Of a stretch of 12,731 nt of DNA, positions 6,239 through 12,731 are shown in pieces. Numbering within the stretch: the stretch's first letter is position 1; each line of letters begins with the position of its first letter. This DNA is from an uncultured Ruminococcus sp. (lineage in GTDB: Bacteria > Bacillota > Clostridia > Oscillospirales > Ruminococcaceae), in NCBI GenBank assembly GCA_900538575.1, contig UPZA01000029.1, positions 1 to 12,731 on the forward strand. The letters run 5' to 3'. Position numbers and translations under genes: made by a program. The notes beneath the pieces were generated by a model. It ran no database searches, was not told the origin of the DNA, and worked only from the letters and a program-made list of their open reading frames with translations.

Positions 6239-6784
6239 TCAATCGCCTAAAATTTTCGGCGCCGGCAGATTTTTTTGTTTTTCCTTTTCCTCCCGCCTGA
6301 TTTTTCGTTTTAACGTTTCATCATATGAAAAATACTGCAATACGGCGGCGGCAATCAAAAGAATAAACGGTATTAAAGTCGGCAAAATACGGTTTCTGTA
6401 AATATCGGACGCCGGCTGCATGGTATAACGGTCGCTCCATCCGCTTTCATCCGCATATTTCATCATTTTTGCCAGAACCGTCATTGCCGCGGCAAACCCC
6501 GCGGTATTCGCGATAACGGCAGCTAAATTAAATTTCATCATACATAGGACAACGGACGCCGTCATCAAAACAGACGAAATTATCATAACCACGCCCGAAA
6601 CGATAAATTTGCTTCCGTATCCTCCGTATGTTGAAATCCAGCCTATACCCGACATTAAATTCATAAACATGGGAAAAATCGCGGTTGTCGCAATTAAAAA
6701 TATTTTTATTATCAGAAGGATTTTTTTTGTAATTTTTTCTTTTTTCCTCAAAGGATTCACTTTATTTTTTATAATTATCACCAT
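6239..6784 (-). CDS. Four-TM integral membrane protein, unknown function
   Basis: I do not recognise this protein of up to 181 residues. Hydrophobic segments lie at about 22-42, 60-82, 86-107 and 133-152. The basic N-terminus and basic C-terminal tail (KRKIRREEKEKQK) both fit a cytosolic location, leaving a 24-residue outer loop (108-131, with DESGWSDRY). No motif points to transport or catalysis. The start is uncertain: the ATG at 6784 lacks a clear ribosome binding site, and a GTG eight codons in is also poorly supported. It lies between spo0A and the divergent spoIVB, so a sporulation role is conceivable from position only. Expression may be weak. Confidence 0.65.
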   Translation of the reverse strand: MVIIIKNKVNPLRKKEKITKKILLIIKIFLIATTAIFPMFMNLMSGIGWISTYGGYGSKFIVSGVVMIISSVLMTASVVLCMMKFNLAAVIANTAGFAAAMTVLAKMMKYADESGWSDRYTMQPASDIYRNRILPTLIPFILLIAAAVLQYFSYDETLKRKIRREEKEKQKNLPAPKILGD

Positions 6785-6923
6785 CTGTTGTTGAATTTCG
6801 GCAGAATTACGCGCTTTCTAAAATTTTAGCAAATAAACATCATCATAATTGCCTTAATAAAAAAGTTCAATCATGCCAATATTACTACTGTGATGAGAAA
6901 ACAAAATTTGAAAGGACGTAACA

Positions 6924-8126
6924 ATGAAAAAAATTTACAGATCGGCATTTGCCGTTTTAACTTTATTCATTATTAATATCTGCTTTATAACCGGATATTA
7001 TTCCGTAAGTCTTCCGGATAGCTTTTATGTTTCTAAGGGCAGTTCACTGAAGCTTTCAACAAAATTTTCAATAGAAGCTTCGGGAAATGAAACGGTAGCT
7101 TCTTTTGCCGGCGACACTGCTCCGTCGGTAGAAACCGCTAATCTTAAGCTTTTCGGACTTATTCCGGTAAAGAGCGTTGAAATACACACTGTTGAAACTC
7201 CCGTTCTTATTCCGGGAGGAGAGCCTTTCGGCATCAAGCTTTTAATGGAAGGCGTTATGGTTGTGGGAATGGGTGAAATAAAAACCTCCGACGGTATGGT
7301 ATGCCCCGCGGAGGAATGCGGAGTCAAGGAAGGAAGCGTTATTCTGTCCTTAGACGGAAAAAAGCTTTCCTCAAACAACGATATAACCGAAATCGTTTCA
7401 AATTCAGACGGCAGACCTCTTGAAATAGTCTATACCGACGGAGGAAATGAAACTGTTTCCGTTATAACGCCTGTATATTCCGTAACAGACTGCTGCTACA
7501 AGGCCGGAATATGGGTAAGGGACTCCACCGCAGGCATAGGCACAGTAACCTTCTACGAGCCTAAAACCGGAAGATTCGGCGGTTTGGGACATCCTGTATG
7601 CGACAGCGATACCGGCGAAATAATACCGATCTCCTCCGGCGAGGTAGCCGACGTGGAAATAACCAGCGTTATAAAAGGAAAGTCAGGTACTCCGGGAGAG
7701 CTTCAAGGCTGCTTTACCTCCAGAAAAACCTCCGGGGTTATCTATGCAAATAACAAATATGGAATTTTCGGTGAAATGTTTACGAAAACTCCTGTTTCAG
7801 AGGGCTTGCCTATGGGGCTAAAGCAGGAAATTAAAACCGGAAAAGCCTCCATATATACAACTATAGACGAAAACGGTCCTCAGGAATATGAAATTGAAAT
7901 CGAAAAAATAGACTGCCGAAACAGCGGTACAAAAAACATGACTATTAAGGTCACTGACAAGCGTCTGCTTGAAAAAACCGGCGGTATAGTTCAGGGAATG
8001 AGCGGCAGCCCTATAATACAAAACGGAAAGCTTATCGGAGCTGTAACCCACGTATTTGTAAGCGATCCTCAGAGAGGCTACGGTATATTCTGCGAGAACA
8101 TGTATGAATCCGGTATATCAGGCTGA
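6924..8126 (+). CDS. spoIVB: SpoIVB signalling serine protease (S55)
   Basis: The 400-residue protein is secreted by the forespore into the intermembrane space in known spore-formers, where it cleaves SpoIVFA so that pro-sigma-K processing can begin. It has one N-terminal membrane anchor (about residues 5-27), a PDZ-like domain (about 100-180, VMVVGMGEIKTSDG to SVILSLDGKKL) and the SpoIVB peptidase domain. The expected catalytic residues are in place: H223 in GGLGHP, S360 in QGMSGSP and D345 in VTDKRLLEKTGG. The D-to-S distance of 15 equals that of B. subtilis D363/S378. GAVTHVFV..DP..GYGIF closes the domain. The ATG follows GAAAGGA. No convincing sigma-F/G promoter was found upstream. It ends in a terminator at 8158-8181. 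Confidence 0.96.
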   Translation: MKKIYRSAFAVLTLFIINICFITGYYSVSLPDSFYVSKGSSLKLSTKFSIEASGNETVASFAGDTAPSVETANLKLFGLIPVKSVEIHTVETPVLIPGGEPFGIKLLMEGVMVVGMGEIKTSDGMVCPAEECGVKEGSVILSLDGKKLSSNNDITEIVSNSDGRPLEIVYTDGGNETVSVITPVYSVTDCCYKAGIWVRDSTAGIGTVTFYEPKTGRFGGLGHPVCDSDTGEIIPISSGEVADVEITSVIKGKSGTPGELQGCFTSRKTSGVIYANNKYGIFGEMFTKTPVSEGLPMGLKQEIKTGKASIYTTIDENGPQEYEIEIEKIDCRNSGTKNMTIKVTDKRLLEKTGGIVQGMSGSPIIQNGKLIGAVTHVFVSDPQRGYGIFCENMYESGISG

Positions 8127-8157
8127 ATCTGAAACGTTTTTATTTTTATATAAGCCA

Positions 8158-8181
8158 GGGCGTTACTAAAAAGTAACGCCC
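8158..8181 (+). terminator. Intrinsic terminator of spoIVB, possibly bidirectional
   Basis: GGGCGTTACT (8158-8167) pairs perfectly with AGTAACGCCC (8172-8181) around an AAAA loop, followed by CCCATTTTCTTTTT. It sits between convergent spoIVB and ptsH and may serve both, although the minus-strand T-run is poorer. Confidence 0.85.
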
Positions 8182-8200
8182 CCATTTTCTTTTTAATAAA

Positions 8201-8464
8201 TCAGTTACTGAAACCGCTTTCTACCAATTCTACAAGCGCGTCTACAGCCTGCTGCTCATCGGCTCCGTCAGCAATAATTCTAATTGATGTTCCGCCTACG
8301 ATTCCCAGTGAAAGGATACCGAGAAGACTCTTGGCGTTTACTCTTCGTTCTTCCTTTTCTATCCAGATTGATGACTTGAACTCGTTAGCTTTCTGAATAA
8401 AGAAAGTAGCCGGTCTGGCATGAAGACCTACCTGGTTCTGCACCATAACATCTTTCACAAACAT
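8201..8464 (-). CDS. ptsH: Phosphocarrier protein HPr
   Basis: The 87-residue protein is HPr of the sugar phosphotransferase system. H15 in GLHARPA takes phosphate from PEP via enzyme I and passes it to EIIA domains. S46 in NAKSLLGILSLGI is the HPr-kinase site that, when phosphorylated, makes HPr a CcpA corepressor. Having His15 argues for HPr and against Crh. The start at 8464 (MFVKDVMVQN) follows AGGAGA and gives the family length and canonical numbering; a start 15 codons upstream would have no ribosome binding site and break both. It is transcribed from its own promoter (8543-8571), not from the trmD operon. No enzyme I or HPr kinase gene is in the window. Confidence 0.95.
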   Translation of the reverse strand: MFVKDVMVQNQVGLHARPATFFIQKANEFKSSIWIEKEERRVNAKSLLGILSLGIVGGTSIRIIADGADEQQAVDALVELVESGFSN

Positions 8465-8542
8465 AACAAACTCTCCTATCTTTGCATAATTGAAAAAAAA
8501 TTTTTTCATTATTCAATGTTTTTATGTCTTTTGCTGATTACA

Positions 8543-8571
8543 ATTATACAAGCTATTTTTCCCACAGTCAA
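8543..8571 (-). promoter_or_regulatory. Predicted sigma-A promoter of ptsH
   Basis: On the minus strand: TTGACT (8566-8571), 17 bp, TATAAT (8543-8548), one mismatch from consensus. It leaves a ~70-base AT-rich leader before the ptsH start. The rest of 8572-8745 is AT-rich and shows no gene. Confidence 0.8.
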
Positions 8572-8745
8572 CGGAAAATTTACACTAAATATGCCTTTTT
8601 GGCAAAAATTCTACGCTTTAGTTAATGTTAAGATTTTTGGGCGGTTGATATTTGTTTATAATAACGAACAATTTTATGTTAATTAATATATTCACTACCC
8701 ACAATTTTCAACAATACTTTATATGCACTTTTCACATATGCTTAT

Positions 8746-9450
8746 TTATTTATTTTTACAGTCATTAATATATTTTTCATACATGTCGGGACGTATTTCT
8801 CTTGTCAGCTCAAGACTTTTTTCCAGACGCCACTCGGCTATATTTTTATGATGCCCTGTCAGCAGCACGGAAGGAACCGCTTCTCCCTCCCATATTTCGG
8901 GACGGGTATATTGCGGATACTCAAGCAAACCTGAAAAATGGCTTTCATCCTCATAGCATTCAGGACTTGATAAAACGTTTTCGCACATCCTTGCAACCGC
9001 GTCGGTAACAACTGCCGCCGGTATTTCCCCGCCGGTGAGCACATAATCTCCGATGGATATTTCCTCATCTACTATTCTGTCAATAACGCGCTGGTCCACT
9101 CCCTCATAATGACCGCAGATTATAAGTATATTCTTAAGCTTTGAAAGCTCCGCAGCTCTTGACTGCGTAAACACCCTGCCTTTCGGTGTCATATATATAG
9201 TATGCGGCTTTACGCCGGTTTGTTCGCATACCGCCAGATAACAGCGATATATCGGATCGGCCTGCATAACCATTCCCATTCCGCCGCCGTATGGTATATC
9301 GTCCACCCGCCTGTGTTTATCAAGGGTGTAGTCCCTGATCTGATGACAGCTTATTTCTATAGCTCCCTTTTTTCTGGCGCGTCCCACAATGCTTTCCGAA
9401 AGGATTCCGTCTACCATTTCCGGAAAAAGCGTTGCAATATCAATTCTCAT
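8746..9450 (-). CDS. trmD: tRNA (guanine37-N1)-methyltransferase TrmD
   Basis: The 234-residue SPOUT methyltransferase uses S-adenosylmethionine to methylate G37 of tRNAs reading CNN codons, preventing +1 frameshifting. Seen motifs: MRIDIATLFPE at the start, YGGGMGMVMQADP (54-66), CGHYEGVDQRV (112-122), the trefoil-knot loop ISIGDYVLTGGE (131-142), GLLEYPQYTRP (174-184) and LLTGHHKNIAEWR (196-208). The general-base aspartate of the E. coli enzyme (D169) aligns with E169 here, next to D168. The start at 9450 follows GGAGGG and overlaps the end of rimM by 11 bases, so the pair is translationally coupled. It is the last gene of the block; no rplS follows. Confidence 0.97.
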   Translation of the reverse strand: MRIDIATLFPEMVDGILSESIVGRARKKGAIEISCHQIRDYTLDKHRRVDDIPYGGGMGMVMQADPIYRCYLAVCEQTGVKPHTIYMTPKGRVFTQSRAAELSKLKNILIICGHYEGVDQRVIDRIVDEEISIGDYVLTGGEIPAAVVTDAVARMCENVLSSPECYEDESHFSGLLEYPQYTRPEIWEGEAVPSVLLTGHHKNIAEWRLEKSLELTREIRPDMYEKYINDCKNK

Positions 9451-9946
9451 CAAACAAGCCCTCCAGCGGACGTATAAGAATAACCGAATTTTCAATATCG
9501 GTTTTTATTATAACCTGTTCTATAGCCGGAACAAGATATGTCCTGCCGTTTCCGGAAATTTCATAGACGTCGTTTGCTCCGGTCTGCAAAACGTCCTTTA
9601 CTTCTCCGTAAATTACTCCGCTGTCGGCGTCTTTGACAGTCAGTCCTATAAGATCCTGAATAAAATACGCTCCCTCCTCAAGCGAAACGTCGCCGCGGTC
9701 AATATAAATTATATTGTTCCTGAGCGCGTTTGCCGCCTCCGGCGTATCTACACCCTTTAGCTTAATCAAAACCATATTTTTATGGACTCTCGCCGATTCG
9801 ACCTCGACTCTGTTTTTTTCTCTGCCGAGATAAAGGATGTCAAAGCCGCATAGAAAATCCGGCGAGTCGCACCACGGAGCAGCTTTAACTTCTCCGTTCA
9901 GACCGTGAATATTCACTATTTTTCCGGACTCAAGCATTTTTTTCAT
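9440..9946 (-). CDS. rimM: 16S rRNA processing/30S maturation factor RimM
   Basis: The 168-residue protein binds ribosomal protein S19 and helps mature the 30S head in known bacteria. The N-terminal RimM domain begins GKIVNIHGLNGEVKA (residues 8-22). The C-terminal PRC-barrel carries GAYFIQDLIGLTV, then DVLQTGANDVYEI and LVPAIEQVI, all typical. The ATG at 9946 is preferred because GGAGG lies 9 bases upstream; the upstream extension in the same frame has no ribosome binding site and a non-family sequence. The stop lies inside trmD. It follows khpA after 112 bases. Confidence 0.95.
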   Translation of the reverse strand: MKKMLESGKIVNIHGLNGEVKAAPWCDSPDFLCGFDILYLGREKNRVEVESARVHKNMVLIKLKGVDTPEAANALRNNIIYIDRGDVSLEEGAYFIQDLIGLTVKDADSGVIYGEVKDVLQTGANDVYEISGNGRTYLVPAIEQVIIKTDIENSVILIRPLEGLFDEN

Positions 9947-10058
9947 TCTGATATGCCTCCAAAGAGATATTCTAATTTCAATCTTATTTAAAAGCAGTCT
10001 TTTTAAATTAAATAAAAGCTCAAACAATCCCTTTCCGAGAATATCTGAGCCTCTTTTT

Positions 10059-10292
10059 TCAGTCTATTTCAACAGCGGTTTTTATACCGCTTTTGGCAGC
10101 GCCGGCACGCATAATAGTGCGTATCGCCTTAGCGATTCTGCCCTGCTTGCCGATAACTCTTCCCATATCGTCCGGGGCTACGCTCAGGTGAAGAACGATT
10201 ACACCCTCTTCATTAGGCTCGTCCTCGGTGATTTTTATTGCGCTTTTATCTTCAACAAGCTCTTCAACTATCGCATATAACAATTCTTTCAT
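10059..10292 (-). CDS. khpA: KH-domain RNA-binding protein KhpA (YlqC family)
   Basis: The 77-residue protein is essentially one KH domain with the RNA-contact loop GKQG at residues 48-51, in MGRVIGKQGRIAKAIRTIMR. Homologues in Firmicutes form complexes with KhpB/EloR and affect cell elongation or bind many RNAs; that role is inferred by family. The start MKELLYAIVEELVED (10292) follows GGAGGT and gives the standard length. Its position between rpsP and rimM is the usual one. A hairpin in the 91-base gap after rpsP may modulate expression. Confidence 0.94.
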   Translation of the reverse strand: MKELLYAIVEELVEDKSAIKITEDEPNEEGVIVLHLSVAPDDMGRVIGKQGRIAKAIRTIMRAGAAKSGIKTAVEID

Positions 10293-10347
10293 GGAATACC
10301 TCCGTAAGTCCTCTGCTAACAGCCGTATTACATTAATGGATATTAAA

Positions 10348-10367
10348 GGCAAGAGTAAACTCTTGCC
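10348..10367 (-). terminator. Hairpin between rpsP and khpA, possible attenuator
   Basis: GGCAAGAG (10348-10355) pairs with CTCTTGCC (10360-10367) around a 4-base loop. On the minus strand it lies about 17 bases after the rpsP stop and is followed by TTTAATAT, a poor T-run. This fits partial termination or mRNA 3'-end protection rather than a full stop inside the operon. Confidence 0.5.
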
Positions 10368-10383
10368 CCTCTTTTCCGATTAA

Positions 10384-10626
10384 TTAAAGAACGCCCTCTT
10401 TTTTCAGAATGCCCTTAACCGTATCAGTCGGCTGTGCGCCTTCTGAAATCCACTTCTTTGCCTTTTCAGCGTCTACTGAAACTACTGAAGGCTCCTTTGT
10501 AGGATCATAATAACCGATCTCTTCAATGAATCTTCCGTCTCTGGGATATCTTGAATCAGCAACAACTATACGGTAAAAAGGAGCTTTCTTTGCGCCCATT
10601 CTTCTAAGTCTGATTTTAACTGCCAT
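10384..10626 (-). CDS. rpsP: 30S ribosomal protein S16
   Basis: The 80-residue protein is bS16, a 30S assembly protein. It starts MAVKIRLRRMGAKKAPFYRI and continues VVADSRYPRDGRFIEEIGYYDP, the standard signature, with normal length. The ATG at 10626 follows GGAGGTG; an upstream in-frame ATG three codons earlier would overlap the ribosome binding site. It lies 68 bases downstream of ffh with no convincing terminator between, so it is probably co-transcribed. Confidence 0.97.
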   Translation of the reverse strand: MAVKIRLRRMGAKKAPFYRIVVADSRYPRDGRFIEEIGYYDPTKEPSVVSVDAEKAKKWISEGAQPTDTVKGILKKEGVL

Positions 10627-10694
10627 TTCTTTCACCTCCGCAGTGCATAAGTATTTATATATTAATGCTTGATTGCATTAACCGGCTTATTTTT

Positions 10695-12056
10695 TTACAT
10701 AGGCGGCATTTTATCAAAATTCATTCCGGCAAGACGTTTCATCATTTTCTTGCCTTTTCCGCCCTTACCGCCTCCGCCGAACTGCTTCATCATCTTCTGC
10801 ATCTGTTCAAACTGCCTTAAAAGACGGTTTACATCCGATACATCCACGCCGCTTCCGGCCGCTATCCTGCGCTTTCTGGACGGATTTATTATAGAAGGTT
10901 TTGCTCTTTCAGCCTTTGTCATAGAGGTTATTATCGCCTCTATTCTCAGAAACTGCTTGTCGTCTACGTCTATATCCTTCAGCTTATCGCCTACTCCCGG
11001 AAGCATAGACACTATGGACTTTATCGAGCCCATTTTCTGTATCTGCCTGAGCTGATCGAGCAGGTCGCTCATATCGAATTTATTTTCCTGAAGCTTTTTG
11101 GCTACCGCCTCGGCTTCCTTCTGATCCATAATATTTTCAGCTTTTTCTATAAGCGTCATAACGTCGCCCATACCGAGTATTCTCGACGCCATTCTTTCAG
11201 GATGGAACTGTTCGAACTCGTCAAGCTTTTCGCCTGTTCCCACAAACTTTATAGGCTTGCCCGTTACTGCAAGCACTGAAAGCGCCGCGCCGCCTCTTGT
11301 ATCCGAATCAAGCTTCGACATAAGCACACTGTCTATTCCAAGAGCCTCGTCAAAGGACTTAGCCACATTCACAGCGTCCTGACCTGTCATAGCGTCCACA
11401 ACCAGCATAATTTCGTCGGGGTTAACCTCCGCCTTAATATCCTTTAGCTCGTTCATTAGCTCTTCGTCTATATGAAGACGTCCGGCGGTGTCGAGAATAA
11501 TTATATCGTTGCCGTAATCCTTCGCGTGGGCGACCGCCTGTTTAGCAATAACTACAGGGCTGATCTGTCCCATTTCAAAAACCTTTACATCGGCCTTTTC
11601 GCCTACGACCTTAAGCTGATTAATTGCTGCCGGACGATAAATATCGCAGGCAACCAGCAGAGGTCTGTGACCTTCTTTTTTAAAGTGCTTAGCAAGCTTT
11701 GCCGAATGGGTGGTTTTACCGGATCCCTGAAGTCCGCACATCATGATTATACACGGACCCTTTGAGGGCATATTTATTCTTGAGTTTGAATCGCCCATAA
11801 GAGCGCACAGCTCGTCTTTAACTATTTTTATTACCTGCTGCGCGGGAGTCAGACTTTCAAGCACCTGGCTGCCCACAGCCTTTTCCGACACCTTGGCCAC
11901 GAAATCCTTTACTACCTTGTAGCTTACGTCCGCCTCGAGAAGCGCCATTCTGACTTCTCTCATAGCCTCTTTTATATCGGCTTCTGTCAGCTTTCCCCTT
12001 GATTTAAGCTTTCGAAACACGTTATTTAGTTTTTCCGAAAGACCTTCAAACGCCAT
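10695..12056 (-). CDS. ffh: Signal recognition particle GTPase Ffh (SRP54)
   Basis: The 453-residue protein binds 4.5S/6S SRP RNA and signal sequences at the ribosome and, with FtsY, delivers membrane proteins to SecYEG. The N domain covers about 1-95. The G domain has G1 GLQGSGKT (108-115), DTAGR (189-193), SKLD (247-250, where most homologues have TKLD) and GTGEK (273-277). The M domain, about 300-435, is methionine-rich with the RNA-binding segment RKRRIAAGSGVDVSDVNRLL, then a Gly/Lys-rich tail and a final MPPM. The ATG follows AGGGAGA. It starts 22 bases after the ylxM stop; the pair is a conserved operon. Confidence 0.98.
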   Translation of the reverse strand: MAFEGLSEKLNNVFRKLKSRGKLTEADIKEAMREVRMALLEADVSYKVVKDFVAKVSEKAVGSQVLESLTPAQQVIKIVKDELCALMGDSNSRINMPSKGPCIIMMCGLQGSGKTTHSAKLAKHFKKEGHRPLLVACDIYRPAAINQLKVVGEKADVKVFEMGQISPVVIAKQAVAHAKDYGNDIIILDTAGRLHIDEELMNELKDIKAEVNPDEIMLVVDAMTGQDAVNVAKSFDEALGIDSVLMSKLDSDTRGGAALSVLAVTGKPIKFVGTGEKLDEFEQFHPERMASRILGMGDVMTLIEKAENIMDQKEAEAVAKKLQENKFDMSDLLDQLRQIQKMGSIKSIVSMLPGVGDKLKDIDVDDKQFLRIEAIITSMTKAERAKPSIINPSRKRRIAAGSGVDVSDVNRLLRQFEQMQKMMKQFGGGGKGGKGKKMMKRLAGMNFDKMPPM

Positions 12057-12078
12057 AAACGCTCTCCCTTCAGCTTTA

Positions 12079-12426
12079 TCAGAATAAGTCGCCGGTTACG
12101 GCGGCAAGCTCGTTTATATTTTCAACGATATTTTCATCGTATTCTTTAAGATTTATCAATTTTTCCGCATACCCGCGGATACTTCCGCAGTTCTCACGGC
12201 ATTTTGCGATCTTTTCGGCAAAACCGAGCTTTGATTCAAAGTCCTCAAAGATCTGTTCGCTGCGCTTTACACTATCTCTGACAGCCTGTCTTGTGATACC
12301 CTCGCATTCGGAAATTTCACCCAGAGAGAGATCCTCCCAGTAATAAAGCTCCATAACGCTCCGCTGCTTATCCGTCAGAATATTACCGTAGATATCCAGC
12401 AAAAAAGCGTAGTCAAGATTTTTCAT
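12079..12426 (-). CDS. ylxM: YlxM/p13-like helix-turn-helix protein (UPF0122)
   Basis: The protein of 115 residues (from 12426) matches the YlxM family: MKNLDYAFLLDIYGNILTDK, then QRSVMELYYWEDLSLGEISE and the HTH segment GITRQAVRDSVKRSE, resembling sigma-factor region 4. Family members are encoded just before ffh and, in streptococci, modulate SRP activity; DNA binding is unproven. Two ATGs lie six bases apart. The GGAG site at 12434-12437 abuts the first (12432) but has a normal gap to the second (12426), so I choose 12426. The C-terminal third is acidic and helical and less typical. A consensus promoter with a dyad just downstream precedes the gene. Confidence 0.92.
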   Translation of the reverse strand: MKNLDYAFLLDIYGNILTDKQRSVMELYYWEDLSLGEISECEGITRQAVRDSVKRSEQIFEDFESKLGFAEKIAKCRENCGSIRGYAEKLINLKEYDENIVENINELAAVTGDLF

Positions 12427-12433
12427 ATTCATT

Positions 12434-12437
12434 CTCC
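12434..12437 (-). promoter_or_regulatory. Ribosome binding site deciding the ylxM start
   Basis: GGAG on the minus strand ends 1 base before the ATG at 12432 and 7 bases before the ATG at 12426. The spacing favours the second. Confidence 0.65.
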
Positions 12438-12443
12438 GAAAAG

Positions 12444-12467
12444 GTGTAAAGTAAATCAGCTTTACAC
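12444..12467 (-). promoter_or_regulatory. Perfect 8-bp dyad at the ylxM-ffh transcription start
   Basis: GTGTAAAG (12444-12451) and CTTTACAC (12460-12467) are exact reverse complements with an 8-base spacer. The dyad begins directly after the -10 box and covers the expected start site and leader. It may be an operator or a 5' leader hairpin. Confidence 0.6.
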
Positions 12468-12496
12468 ATTATATCATGTCGCGACCGCTTTGTCAA
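12468..12496 (-). promoter_or_regulatory. Consensus sigma-A promoter of the ylxM-ffh operon
   Basis: On the minus strand: TTGACA (12491-12496), 17 bp, TATAAT (12468-12473), an exact consensus. The inverted repeat block begins within about six bases upstream of the -35. Confidence 0.9.
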
Positions 12497-12501
12497 CAGT
12501 T

Positions 12502-12731
12502 ATTTTGCTTTTTTAAAAAGCAAAGCAAAATATTTTAGCTTTTGTGAAAAGCATGGTAAAAGTATTTTTTCATTTCTTTGCTCGCAAGATTTAGCTTTTA
12601 GAAAAAGCATAGTAAAAGTGTTTTTCATTTCTTTGCCCGCAAAATTTAGCTTTTGTGAAAAGCATGGTAAAAGTATTTTTTCATTTCTTTGCTCGCACAA
12701 AGAAACGAAACAAAGAAATGCGCCGGCTCAT
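12502..12731 (-). repeat. Inverted copy of the hairpin-rich tandem-repeat block
   Basis: CATTTCTTTG recurs at 12571, 12626 and 12682 (spacings 55 and 56), the reverse complement of the unit at 698-917. Each unit has AGCTTTT-NNN-AAAAGCAT hairpins. The inner end at 12503-12530 (TTTTGCTTTTTTAAAAAGC) matches the closing hairpin of the left array. The outer end 12693-12730 is the exact reverse complement of the cap 659-696. The block runs to the window edge; three units are visible against four on the left. An open reading frame across it is low-complexity repeat translation, and I see no gene in it. Confidence 0.9.

Noticed and set aside
6785..6923. Sigma-F or sigma-G promoter upstream of spoIVB
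   Set aside because: CATAATT and CAATATTA resemble -10 boxes but no matching -35 occurs at the right distance.
8465..8745. A plus-strand open reading frame from 8420 to 8686
   Set aside because: It overlaps the ptsH start and promoter on the other strand, has no recognisable domain and looks like AT-rich chance coding.
10663..10680. Hairpin TAATGC/GCATTA between ffh and rpsP
   Set aside because: Only 6 weak base pairs and no T-run on the minus strand; not called as a terminator.

Overview
The window looks like a chromosomal segment of a low-to-moderate G+C, endospore-forming Gram-positive bacterium. An origin in class Clostridia, perhaps Ruminococcaceae/Oscillospiraceae-like, is inferred from Spo0A, the sporulation protease SpoIVB, IreB (UPF0297), a ylxM-ffh-rpsP-khpA-rimM-trmD block, HPr with both His15 and Ser46, and strong AGGAGG-type ribosome binding sites. 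The genus cannot be fixed from the sequence alone.

Layout. Bases 1-661 hold a small, AT-rich, XRE-type regulator gene between two ~140-bp imperfect inverted repeats. Its promoter and ribosome binding site sit in a perfect 13-bp dyad. Bases 659-943 hold a polar repeat block: a cap hairpin, four tandem 55-56-bp units and a terminal hairpin. The same block recurs in opposite orientation at the right edge (about 12502-12731), and a degenerate solo piece lies at 4568-4605, so about 11.5 kb of ordinary genes is bracketed by inverted copies of one repeat family. Next come ireB (minus, monocistronic) and a divergent three-gene operon at 1491-4487: a membrane-anchored protein of unknown function, an ABC ATPase and an ABC-2 permease. 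A flavin-reductase-like protein and spo0A follow on the minus strand, then a four-TM membrane protein (minus) and spoIVB (plus). From 8201 to the right end all genes are on the minus strand: ptsH (HPr) under its own promoter, and the translation/secretion block read ylxM, ffh, rpsP, khpA, rimM, trmD from a consensus promoter at 12468-12496.

How the genes relate. ylxM-ffh supplies the signal recognition particle protein and its presumed regulator. rpsP, khpA, rimM and trmD serve 30S assembly, RNA binding and tRNA m1G37 methylation. Spo0A starts sporulation and SpoIVB later signals to activate sigma-K; they are usually adjacent and co-directional but are divergent and separated here. HPr and IreB are phospho-regulated proteins of carbon and cell-envelope signalling. 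The ABC module probably exports or confers immunity to an unidentified envelope-active or peptide substrate.

The least explained parts are the inverted-repeat-bounded regulator and the hairpin-rich repeat family. I see no transposase, CRISPR array, tRNA or rRNA gene. I cannot demonstrate a complete new biological system here.
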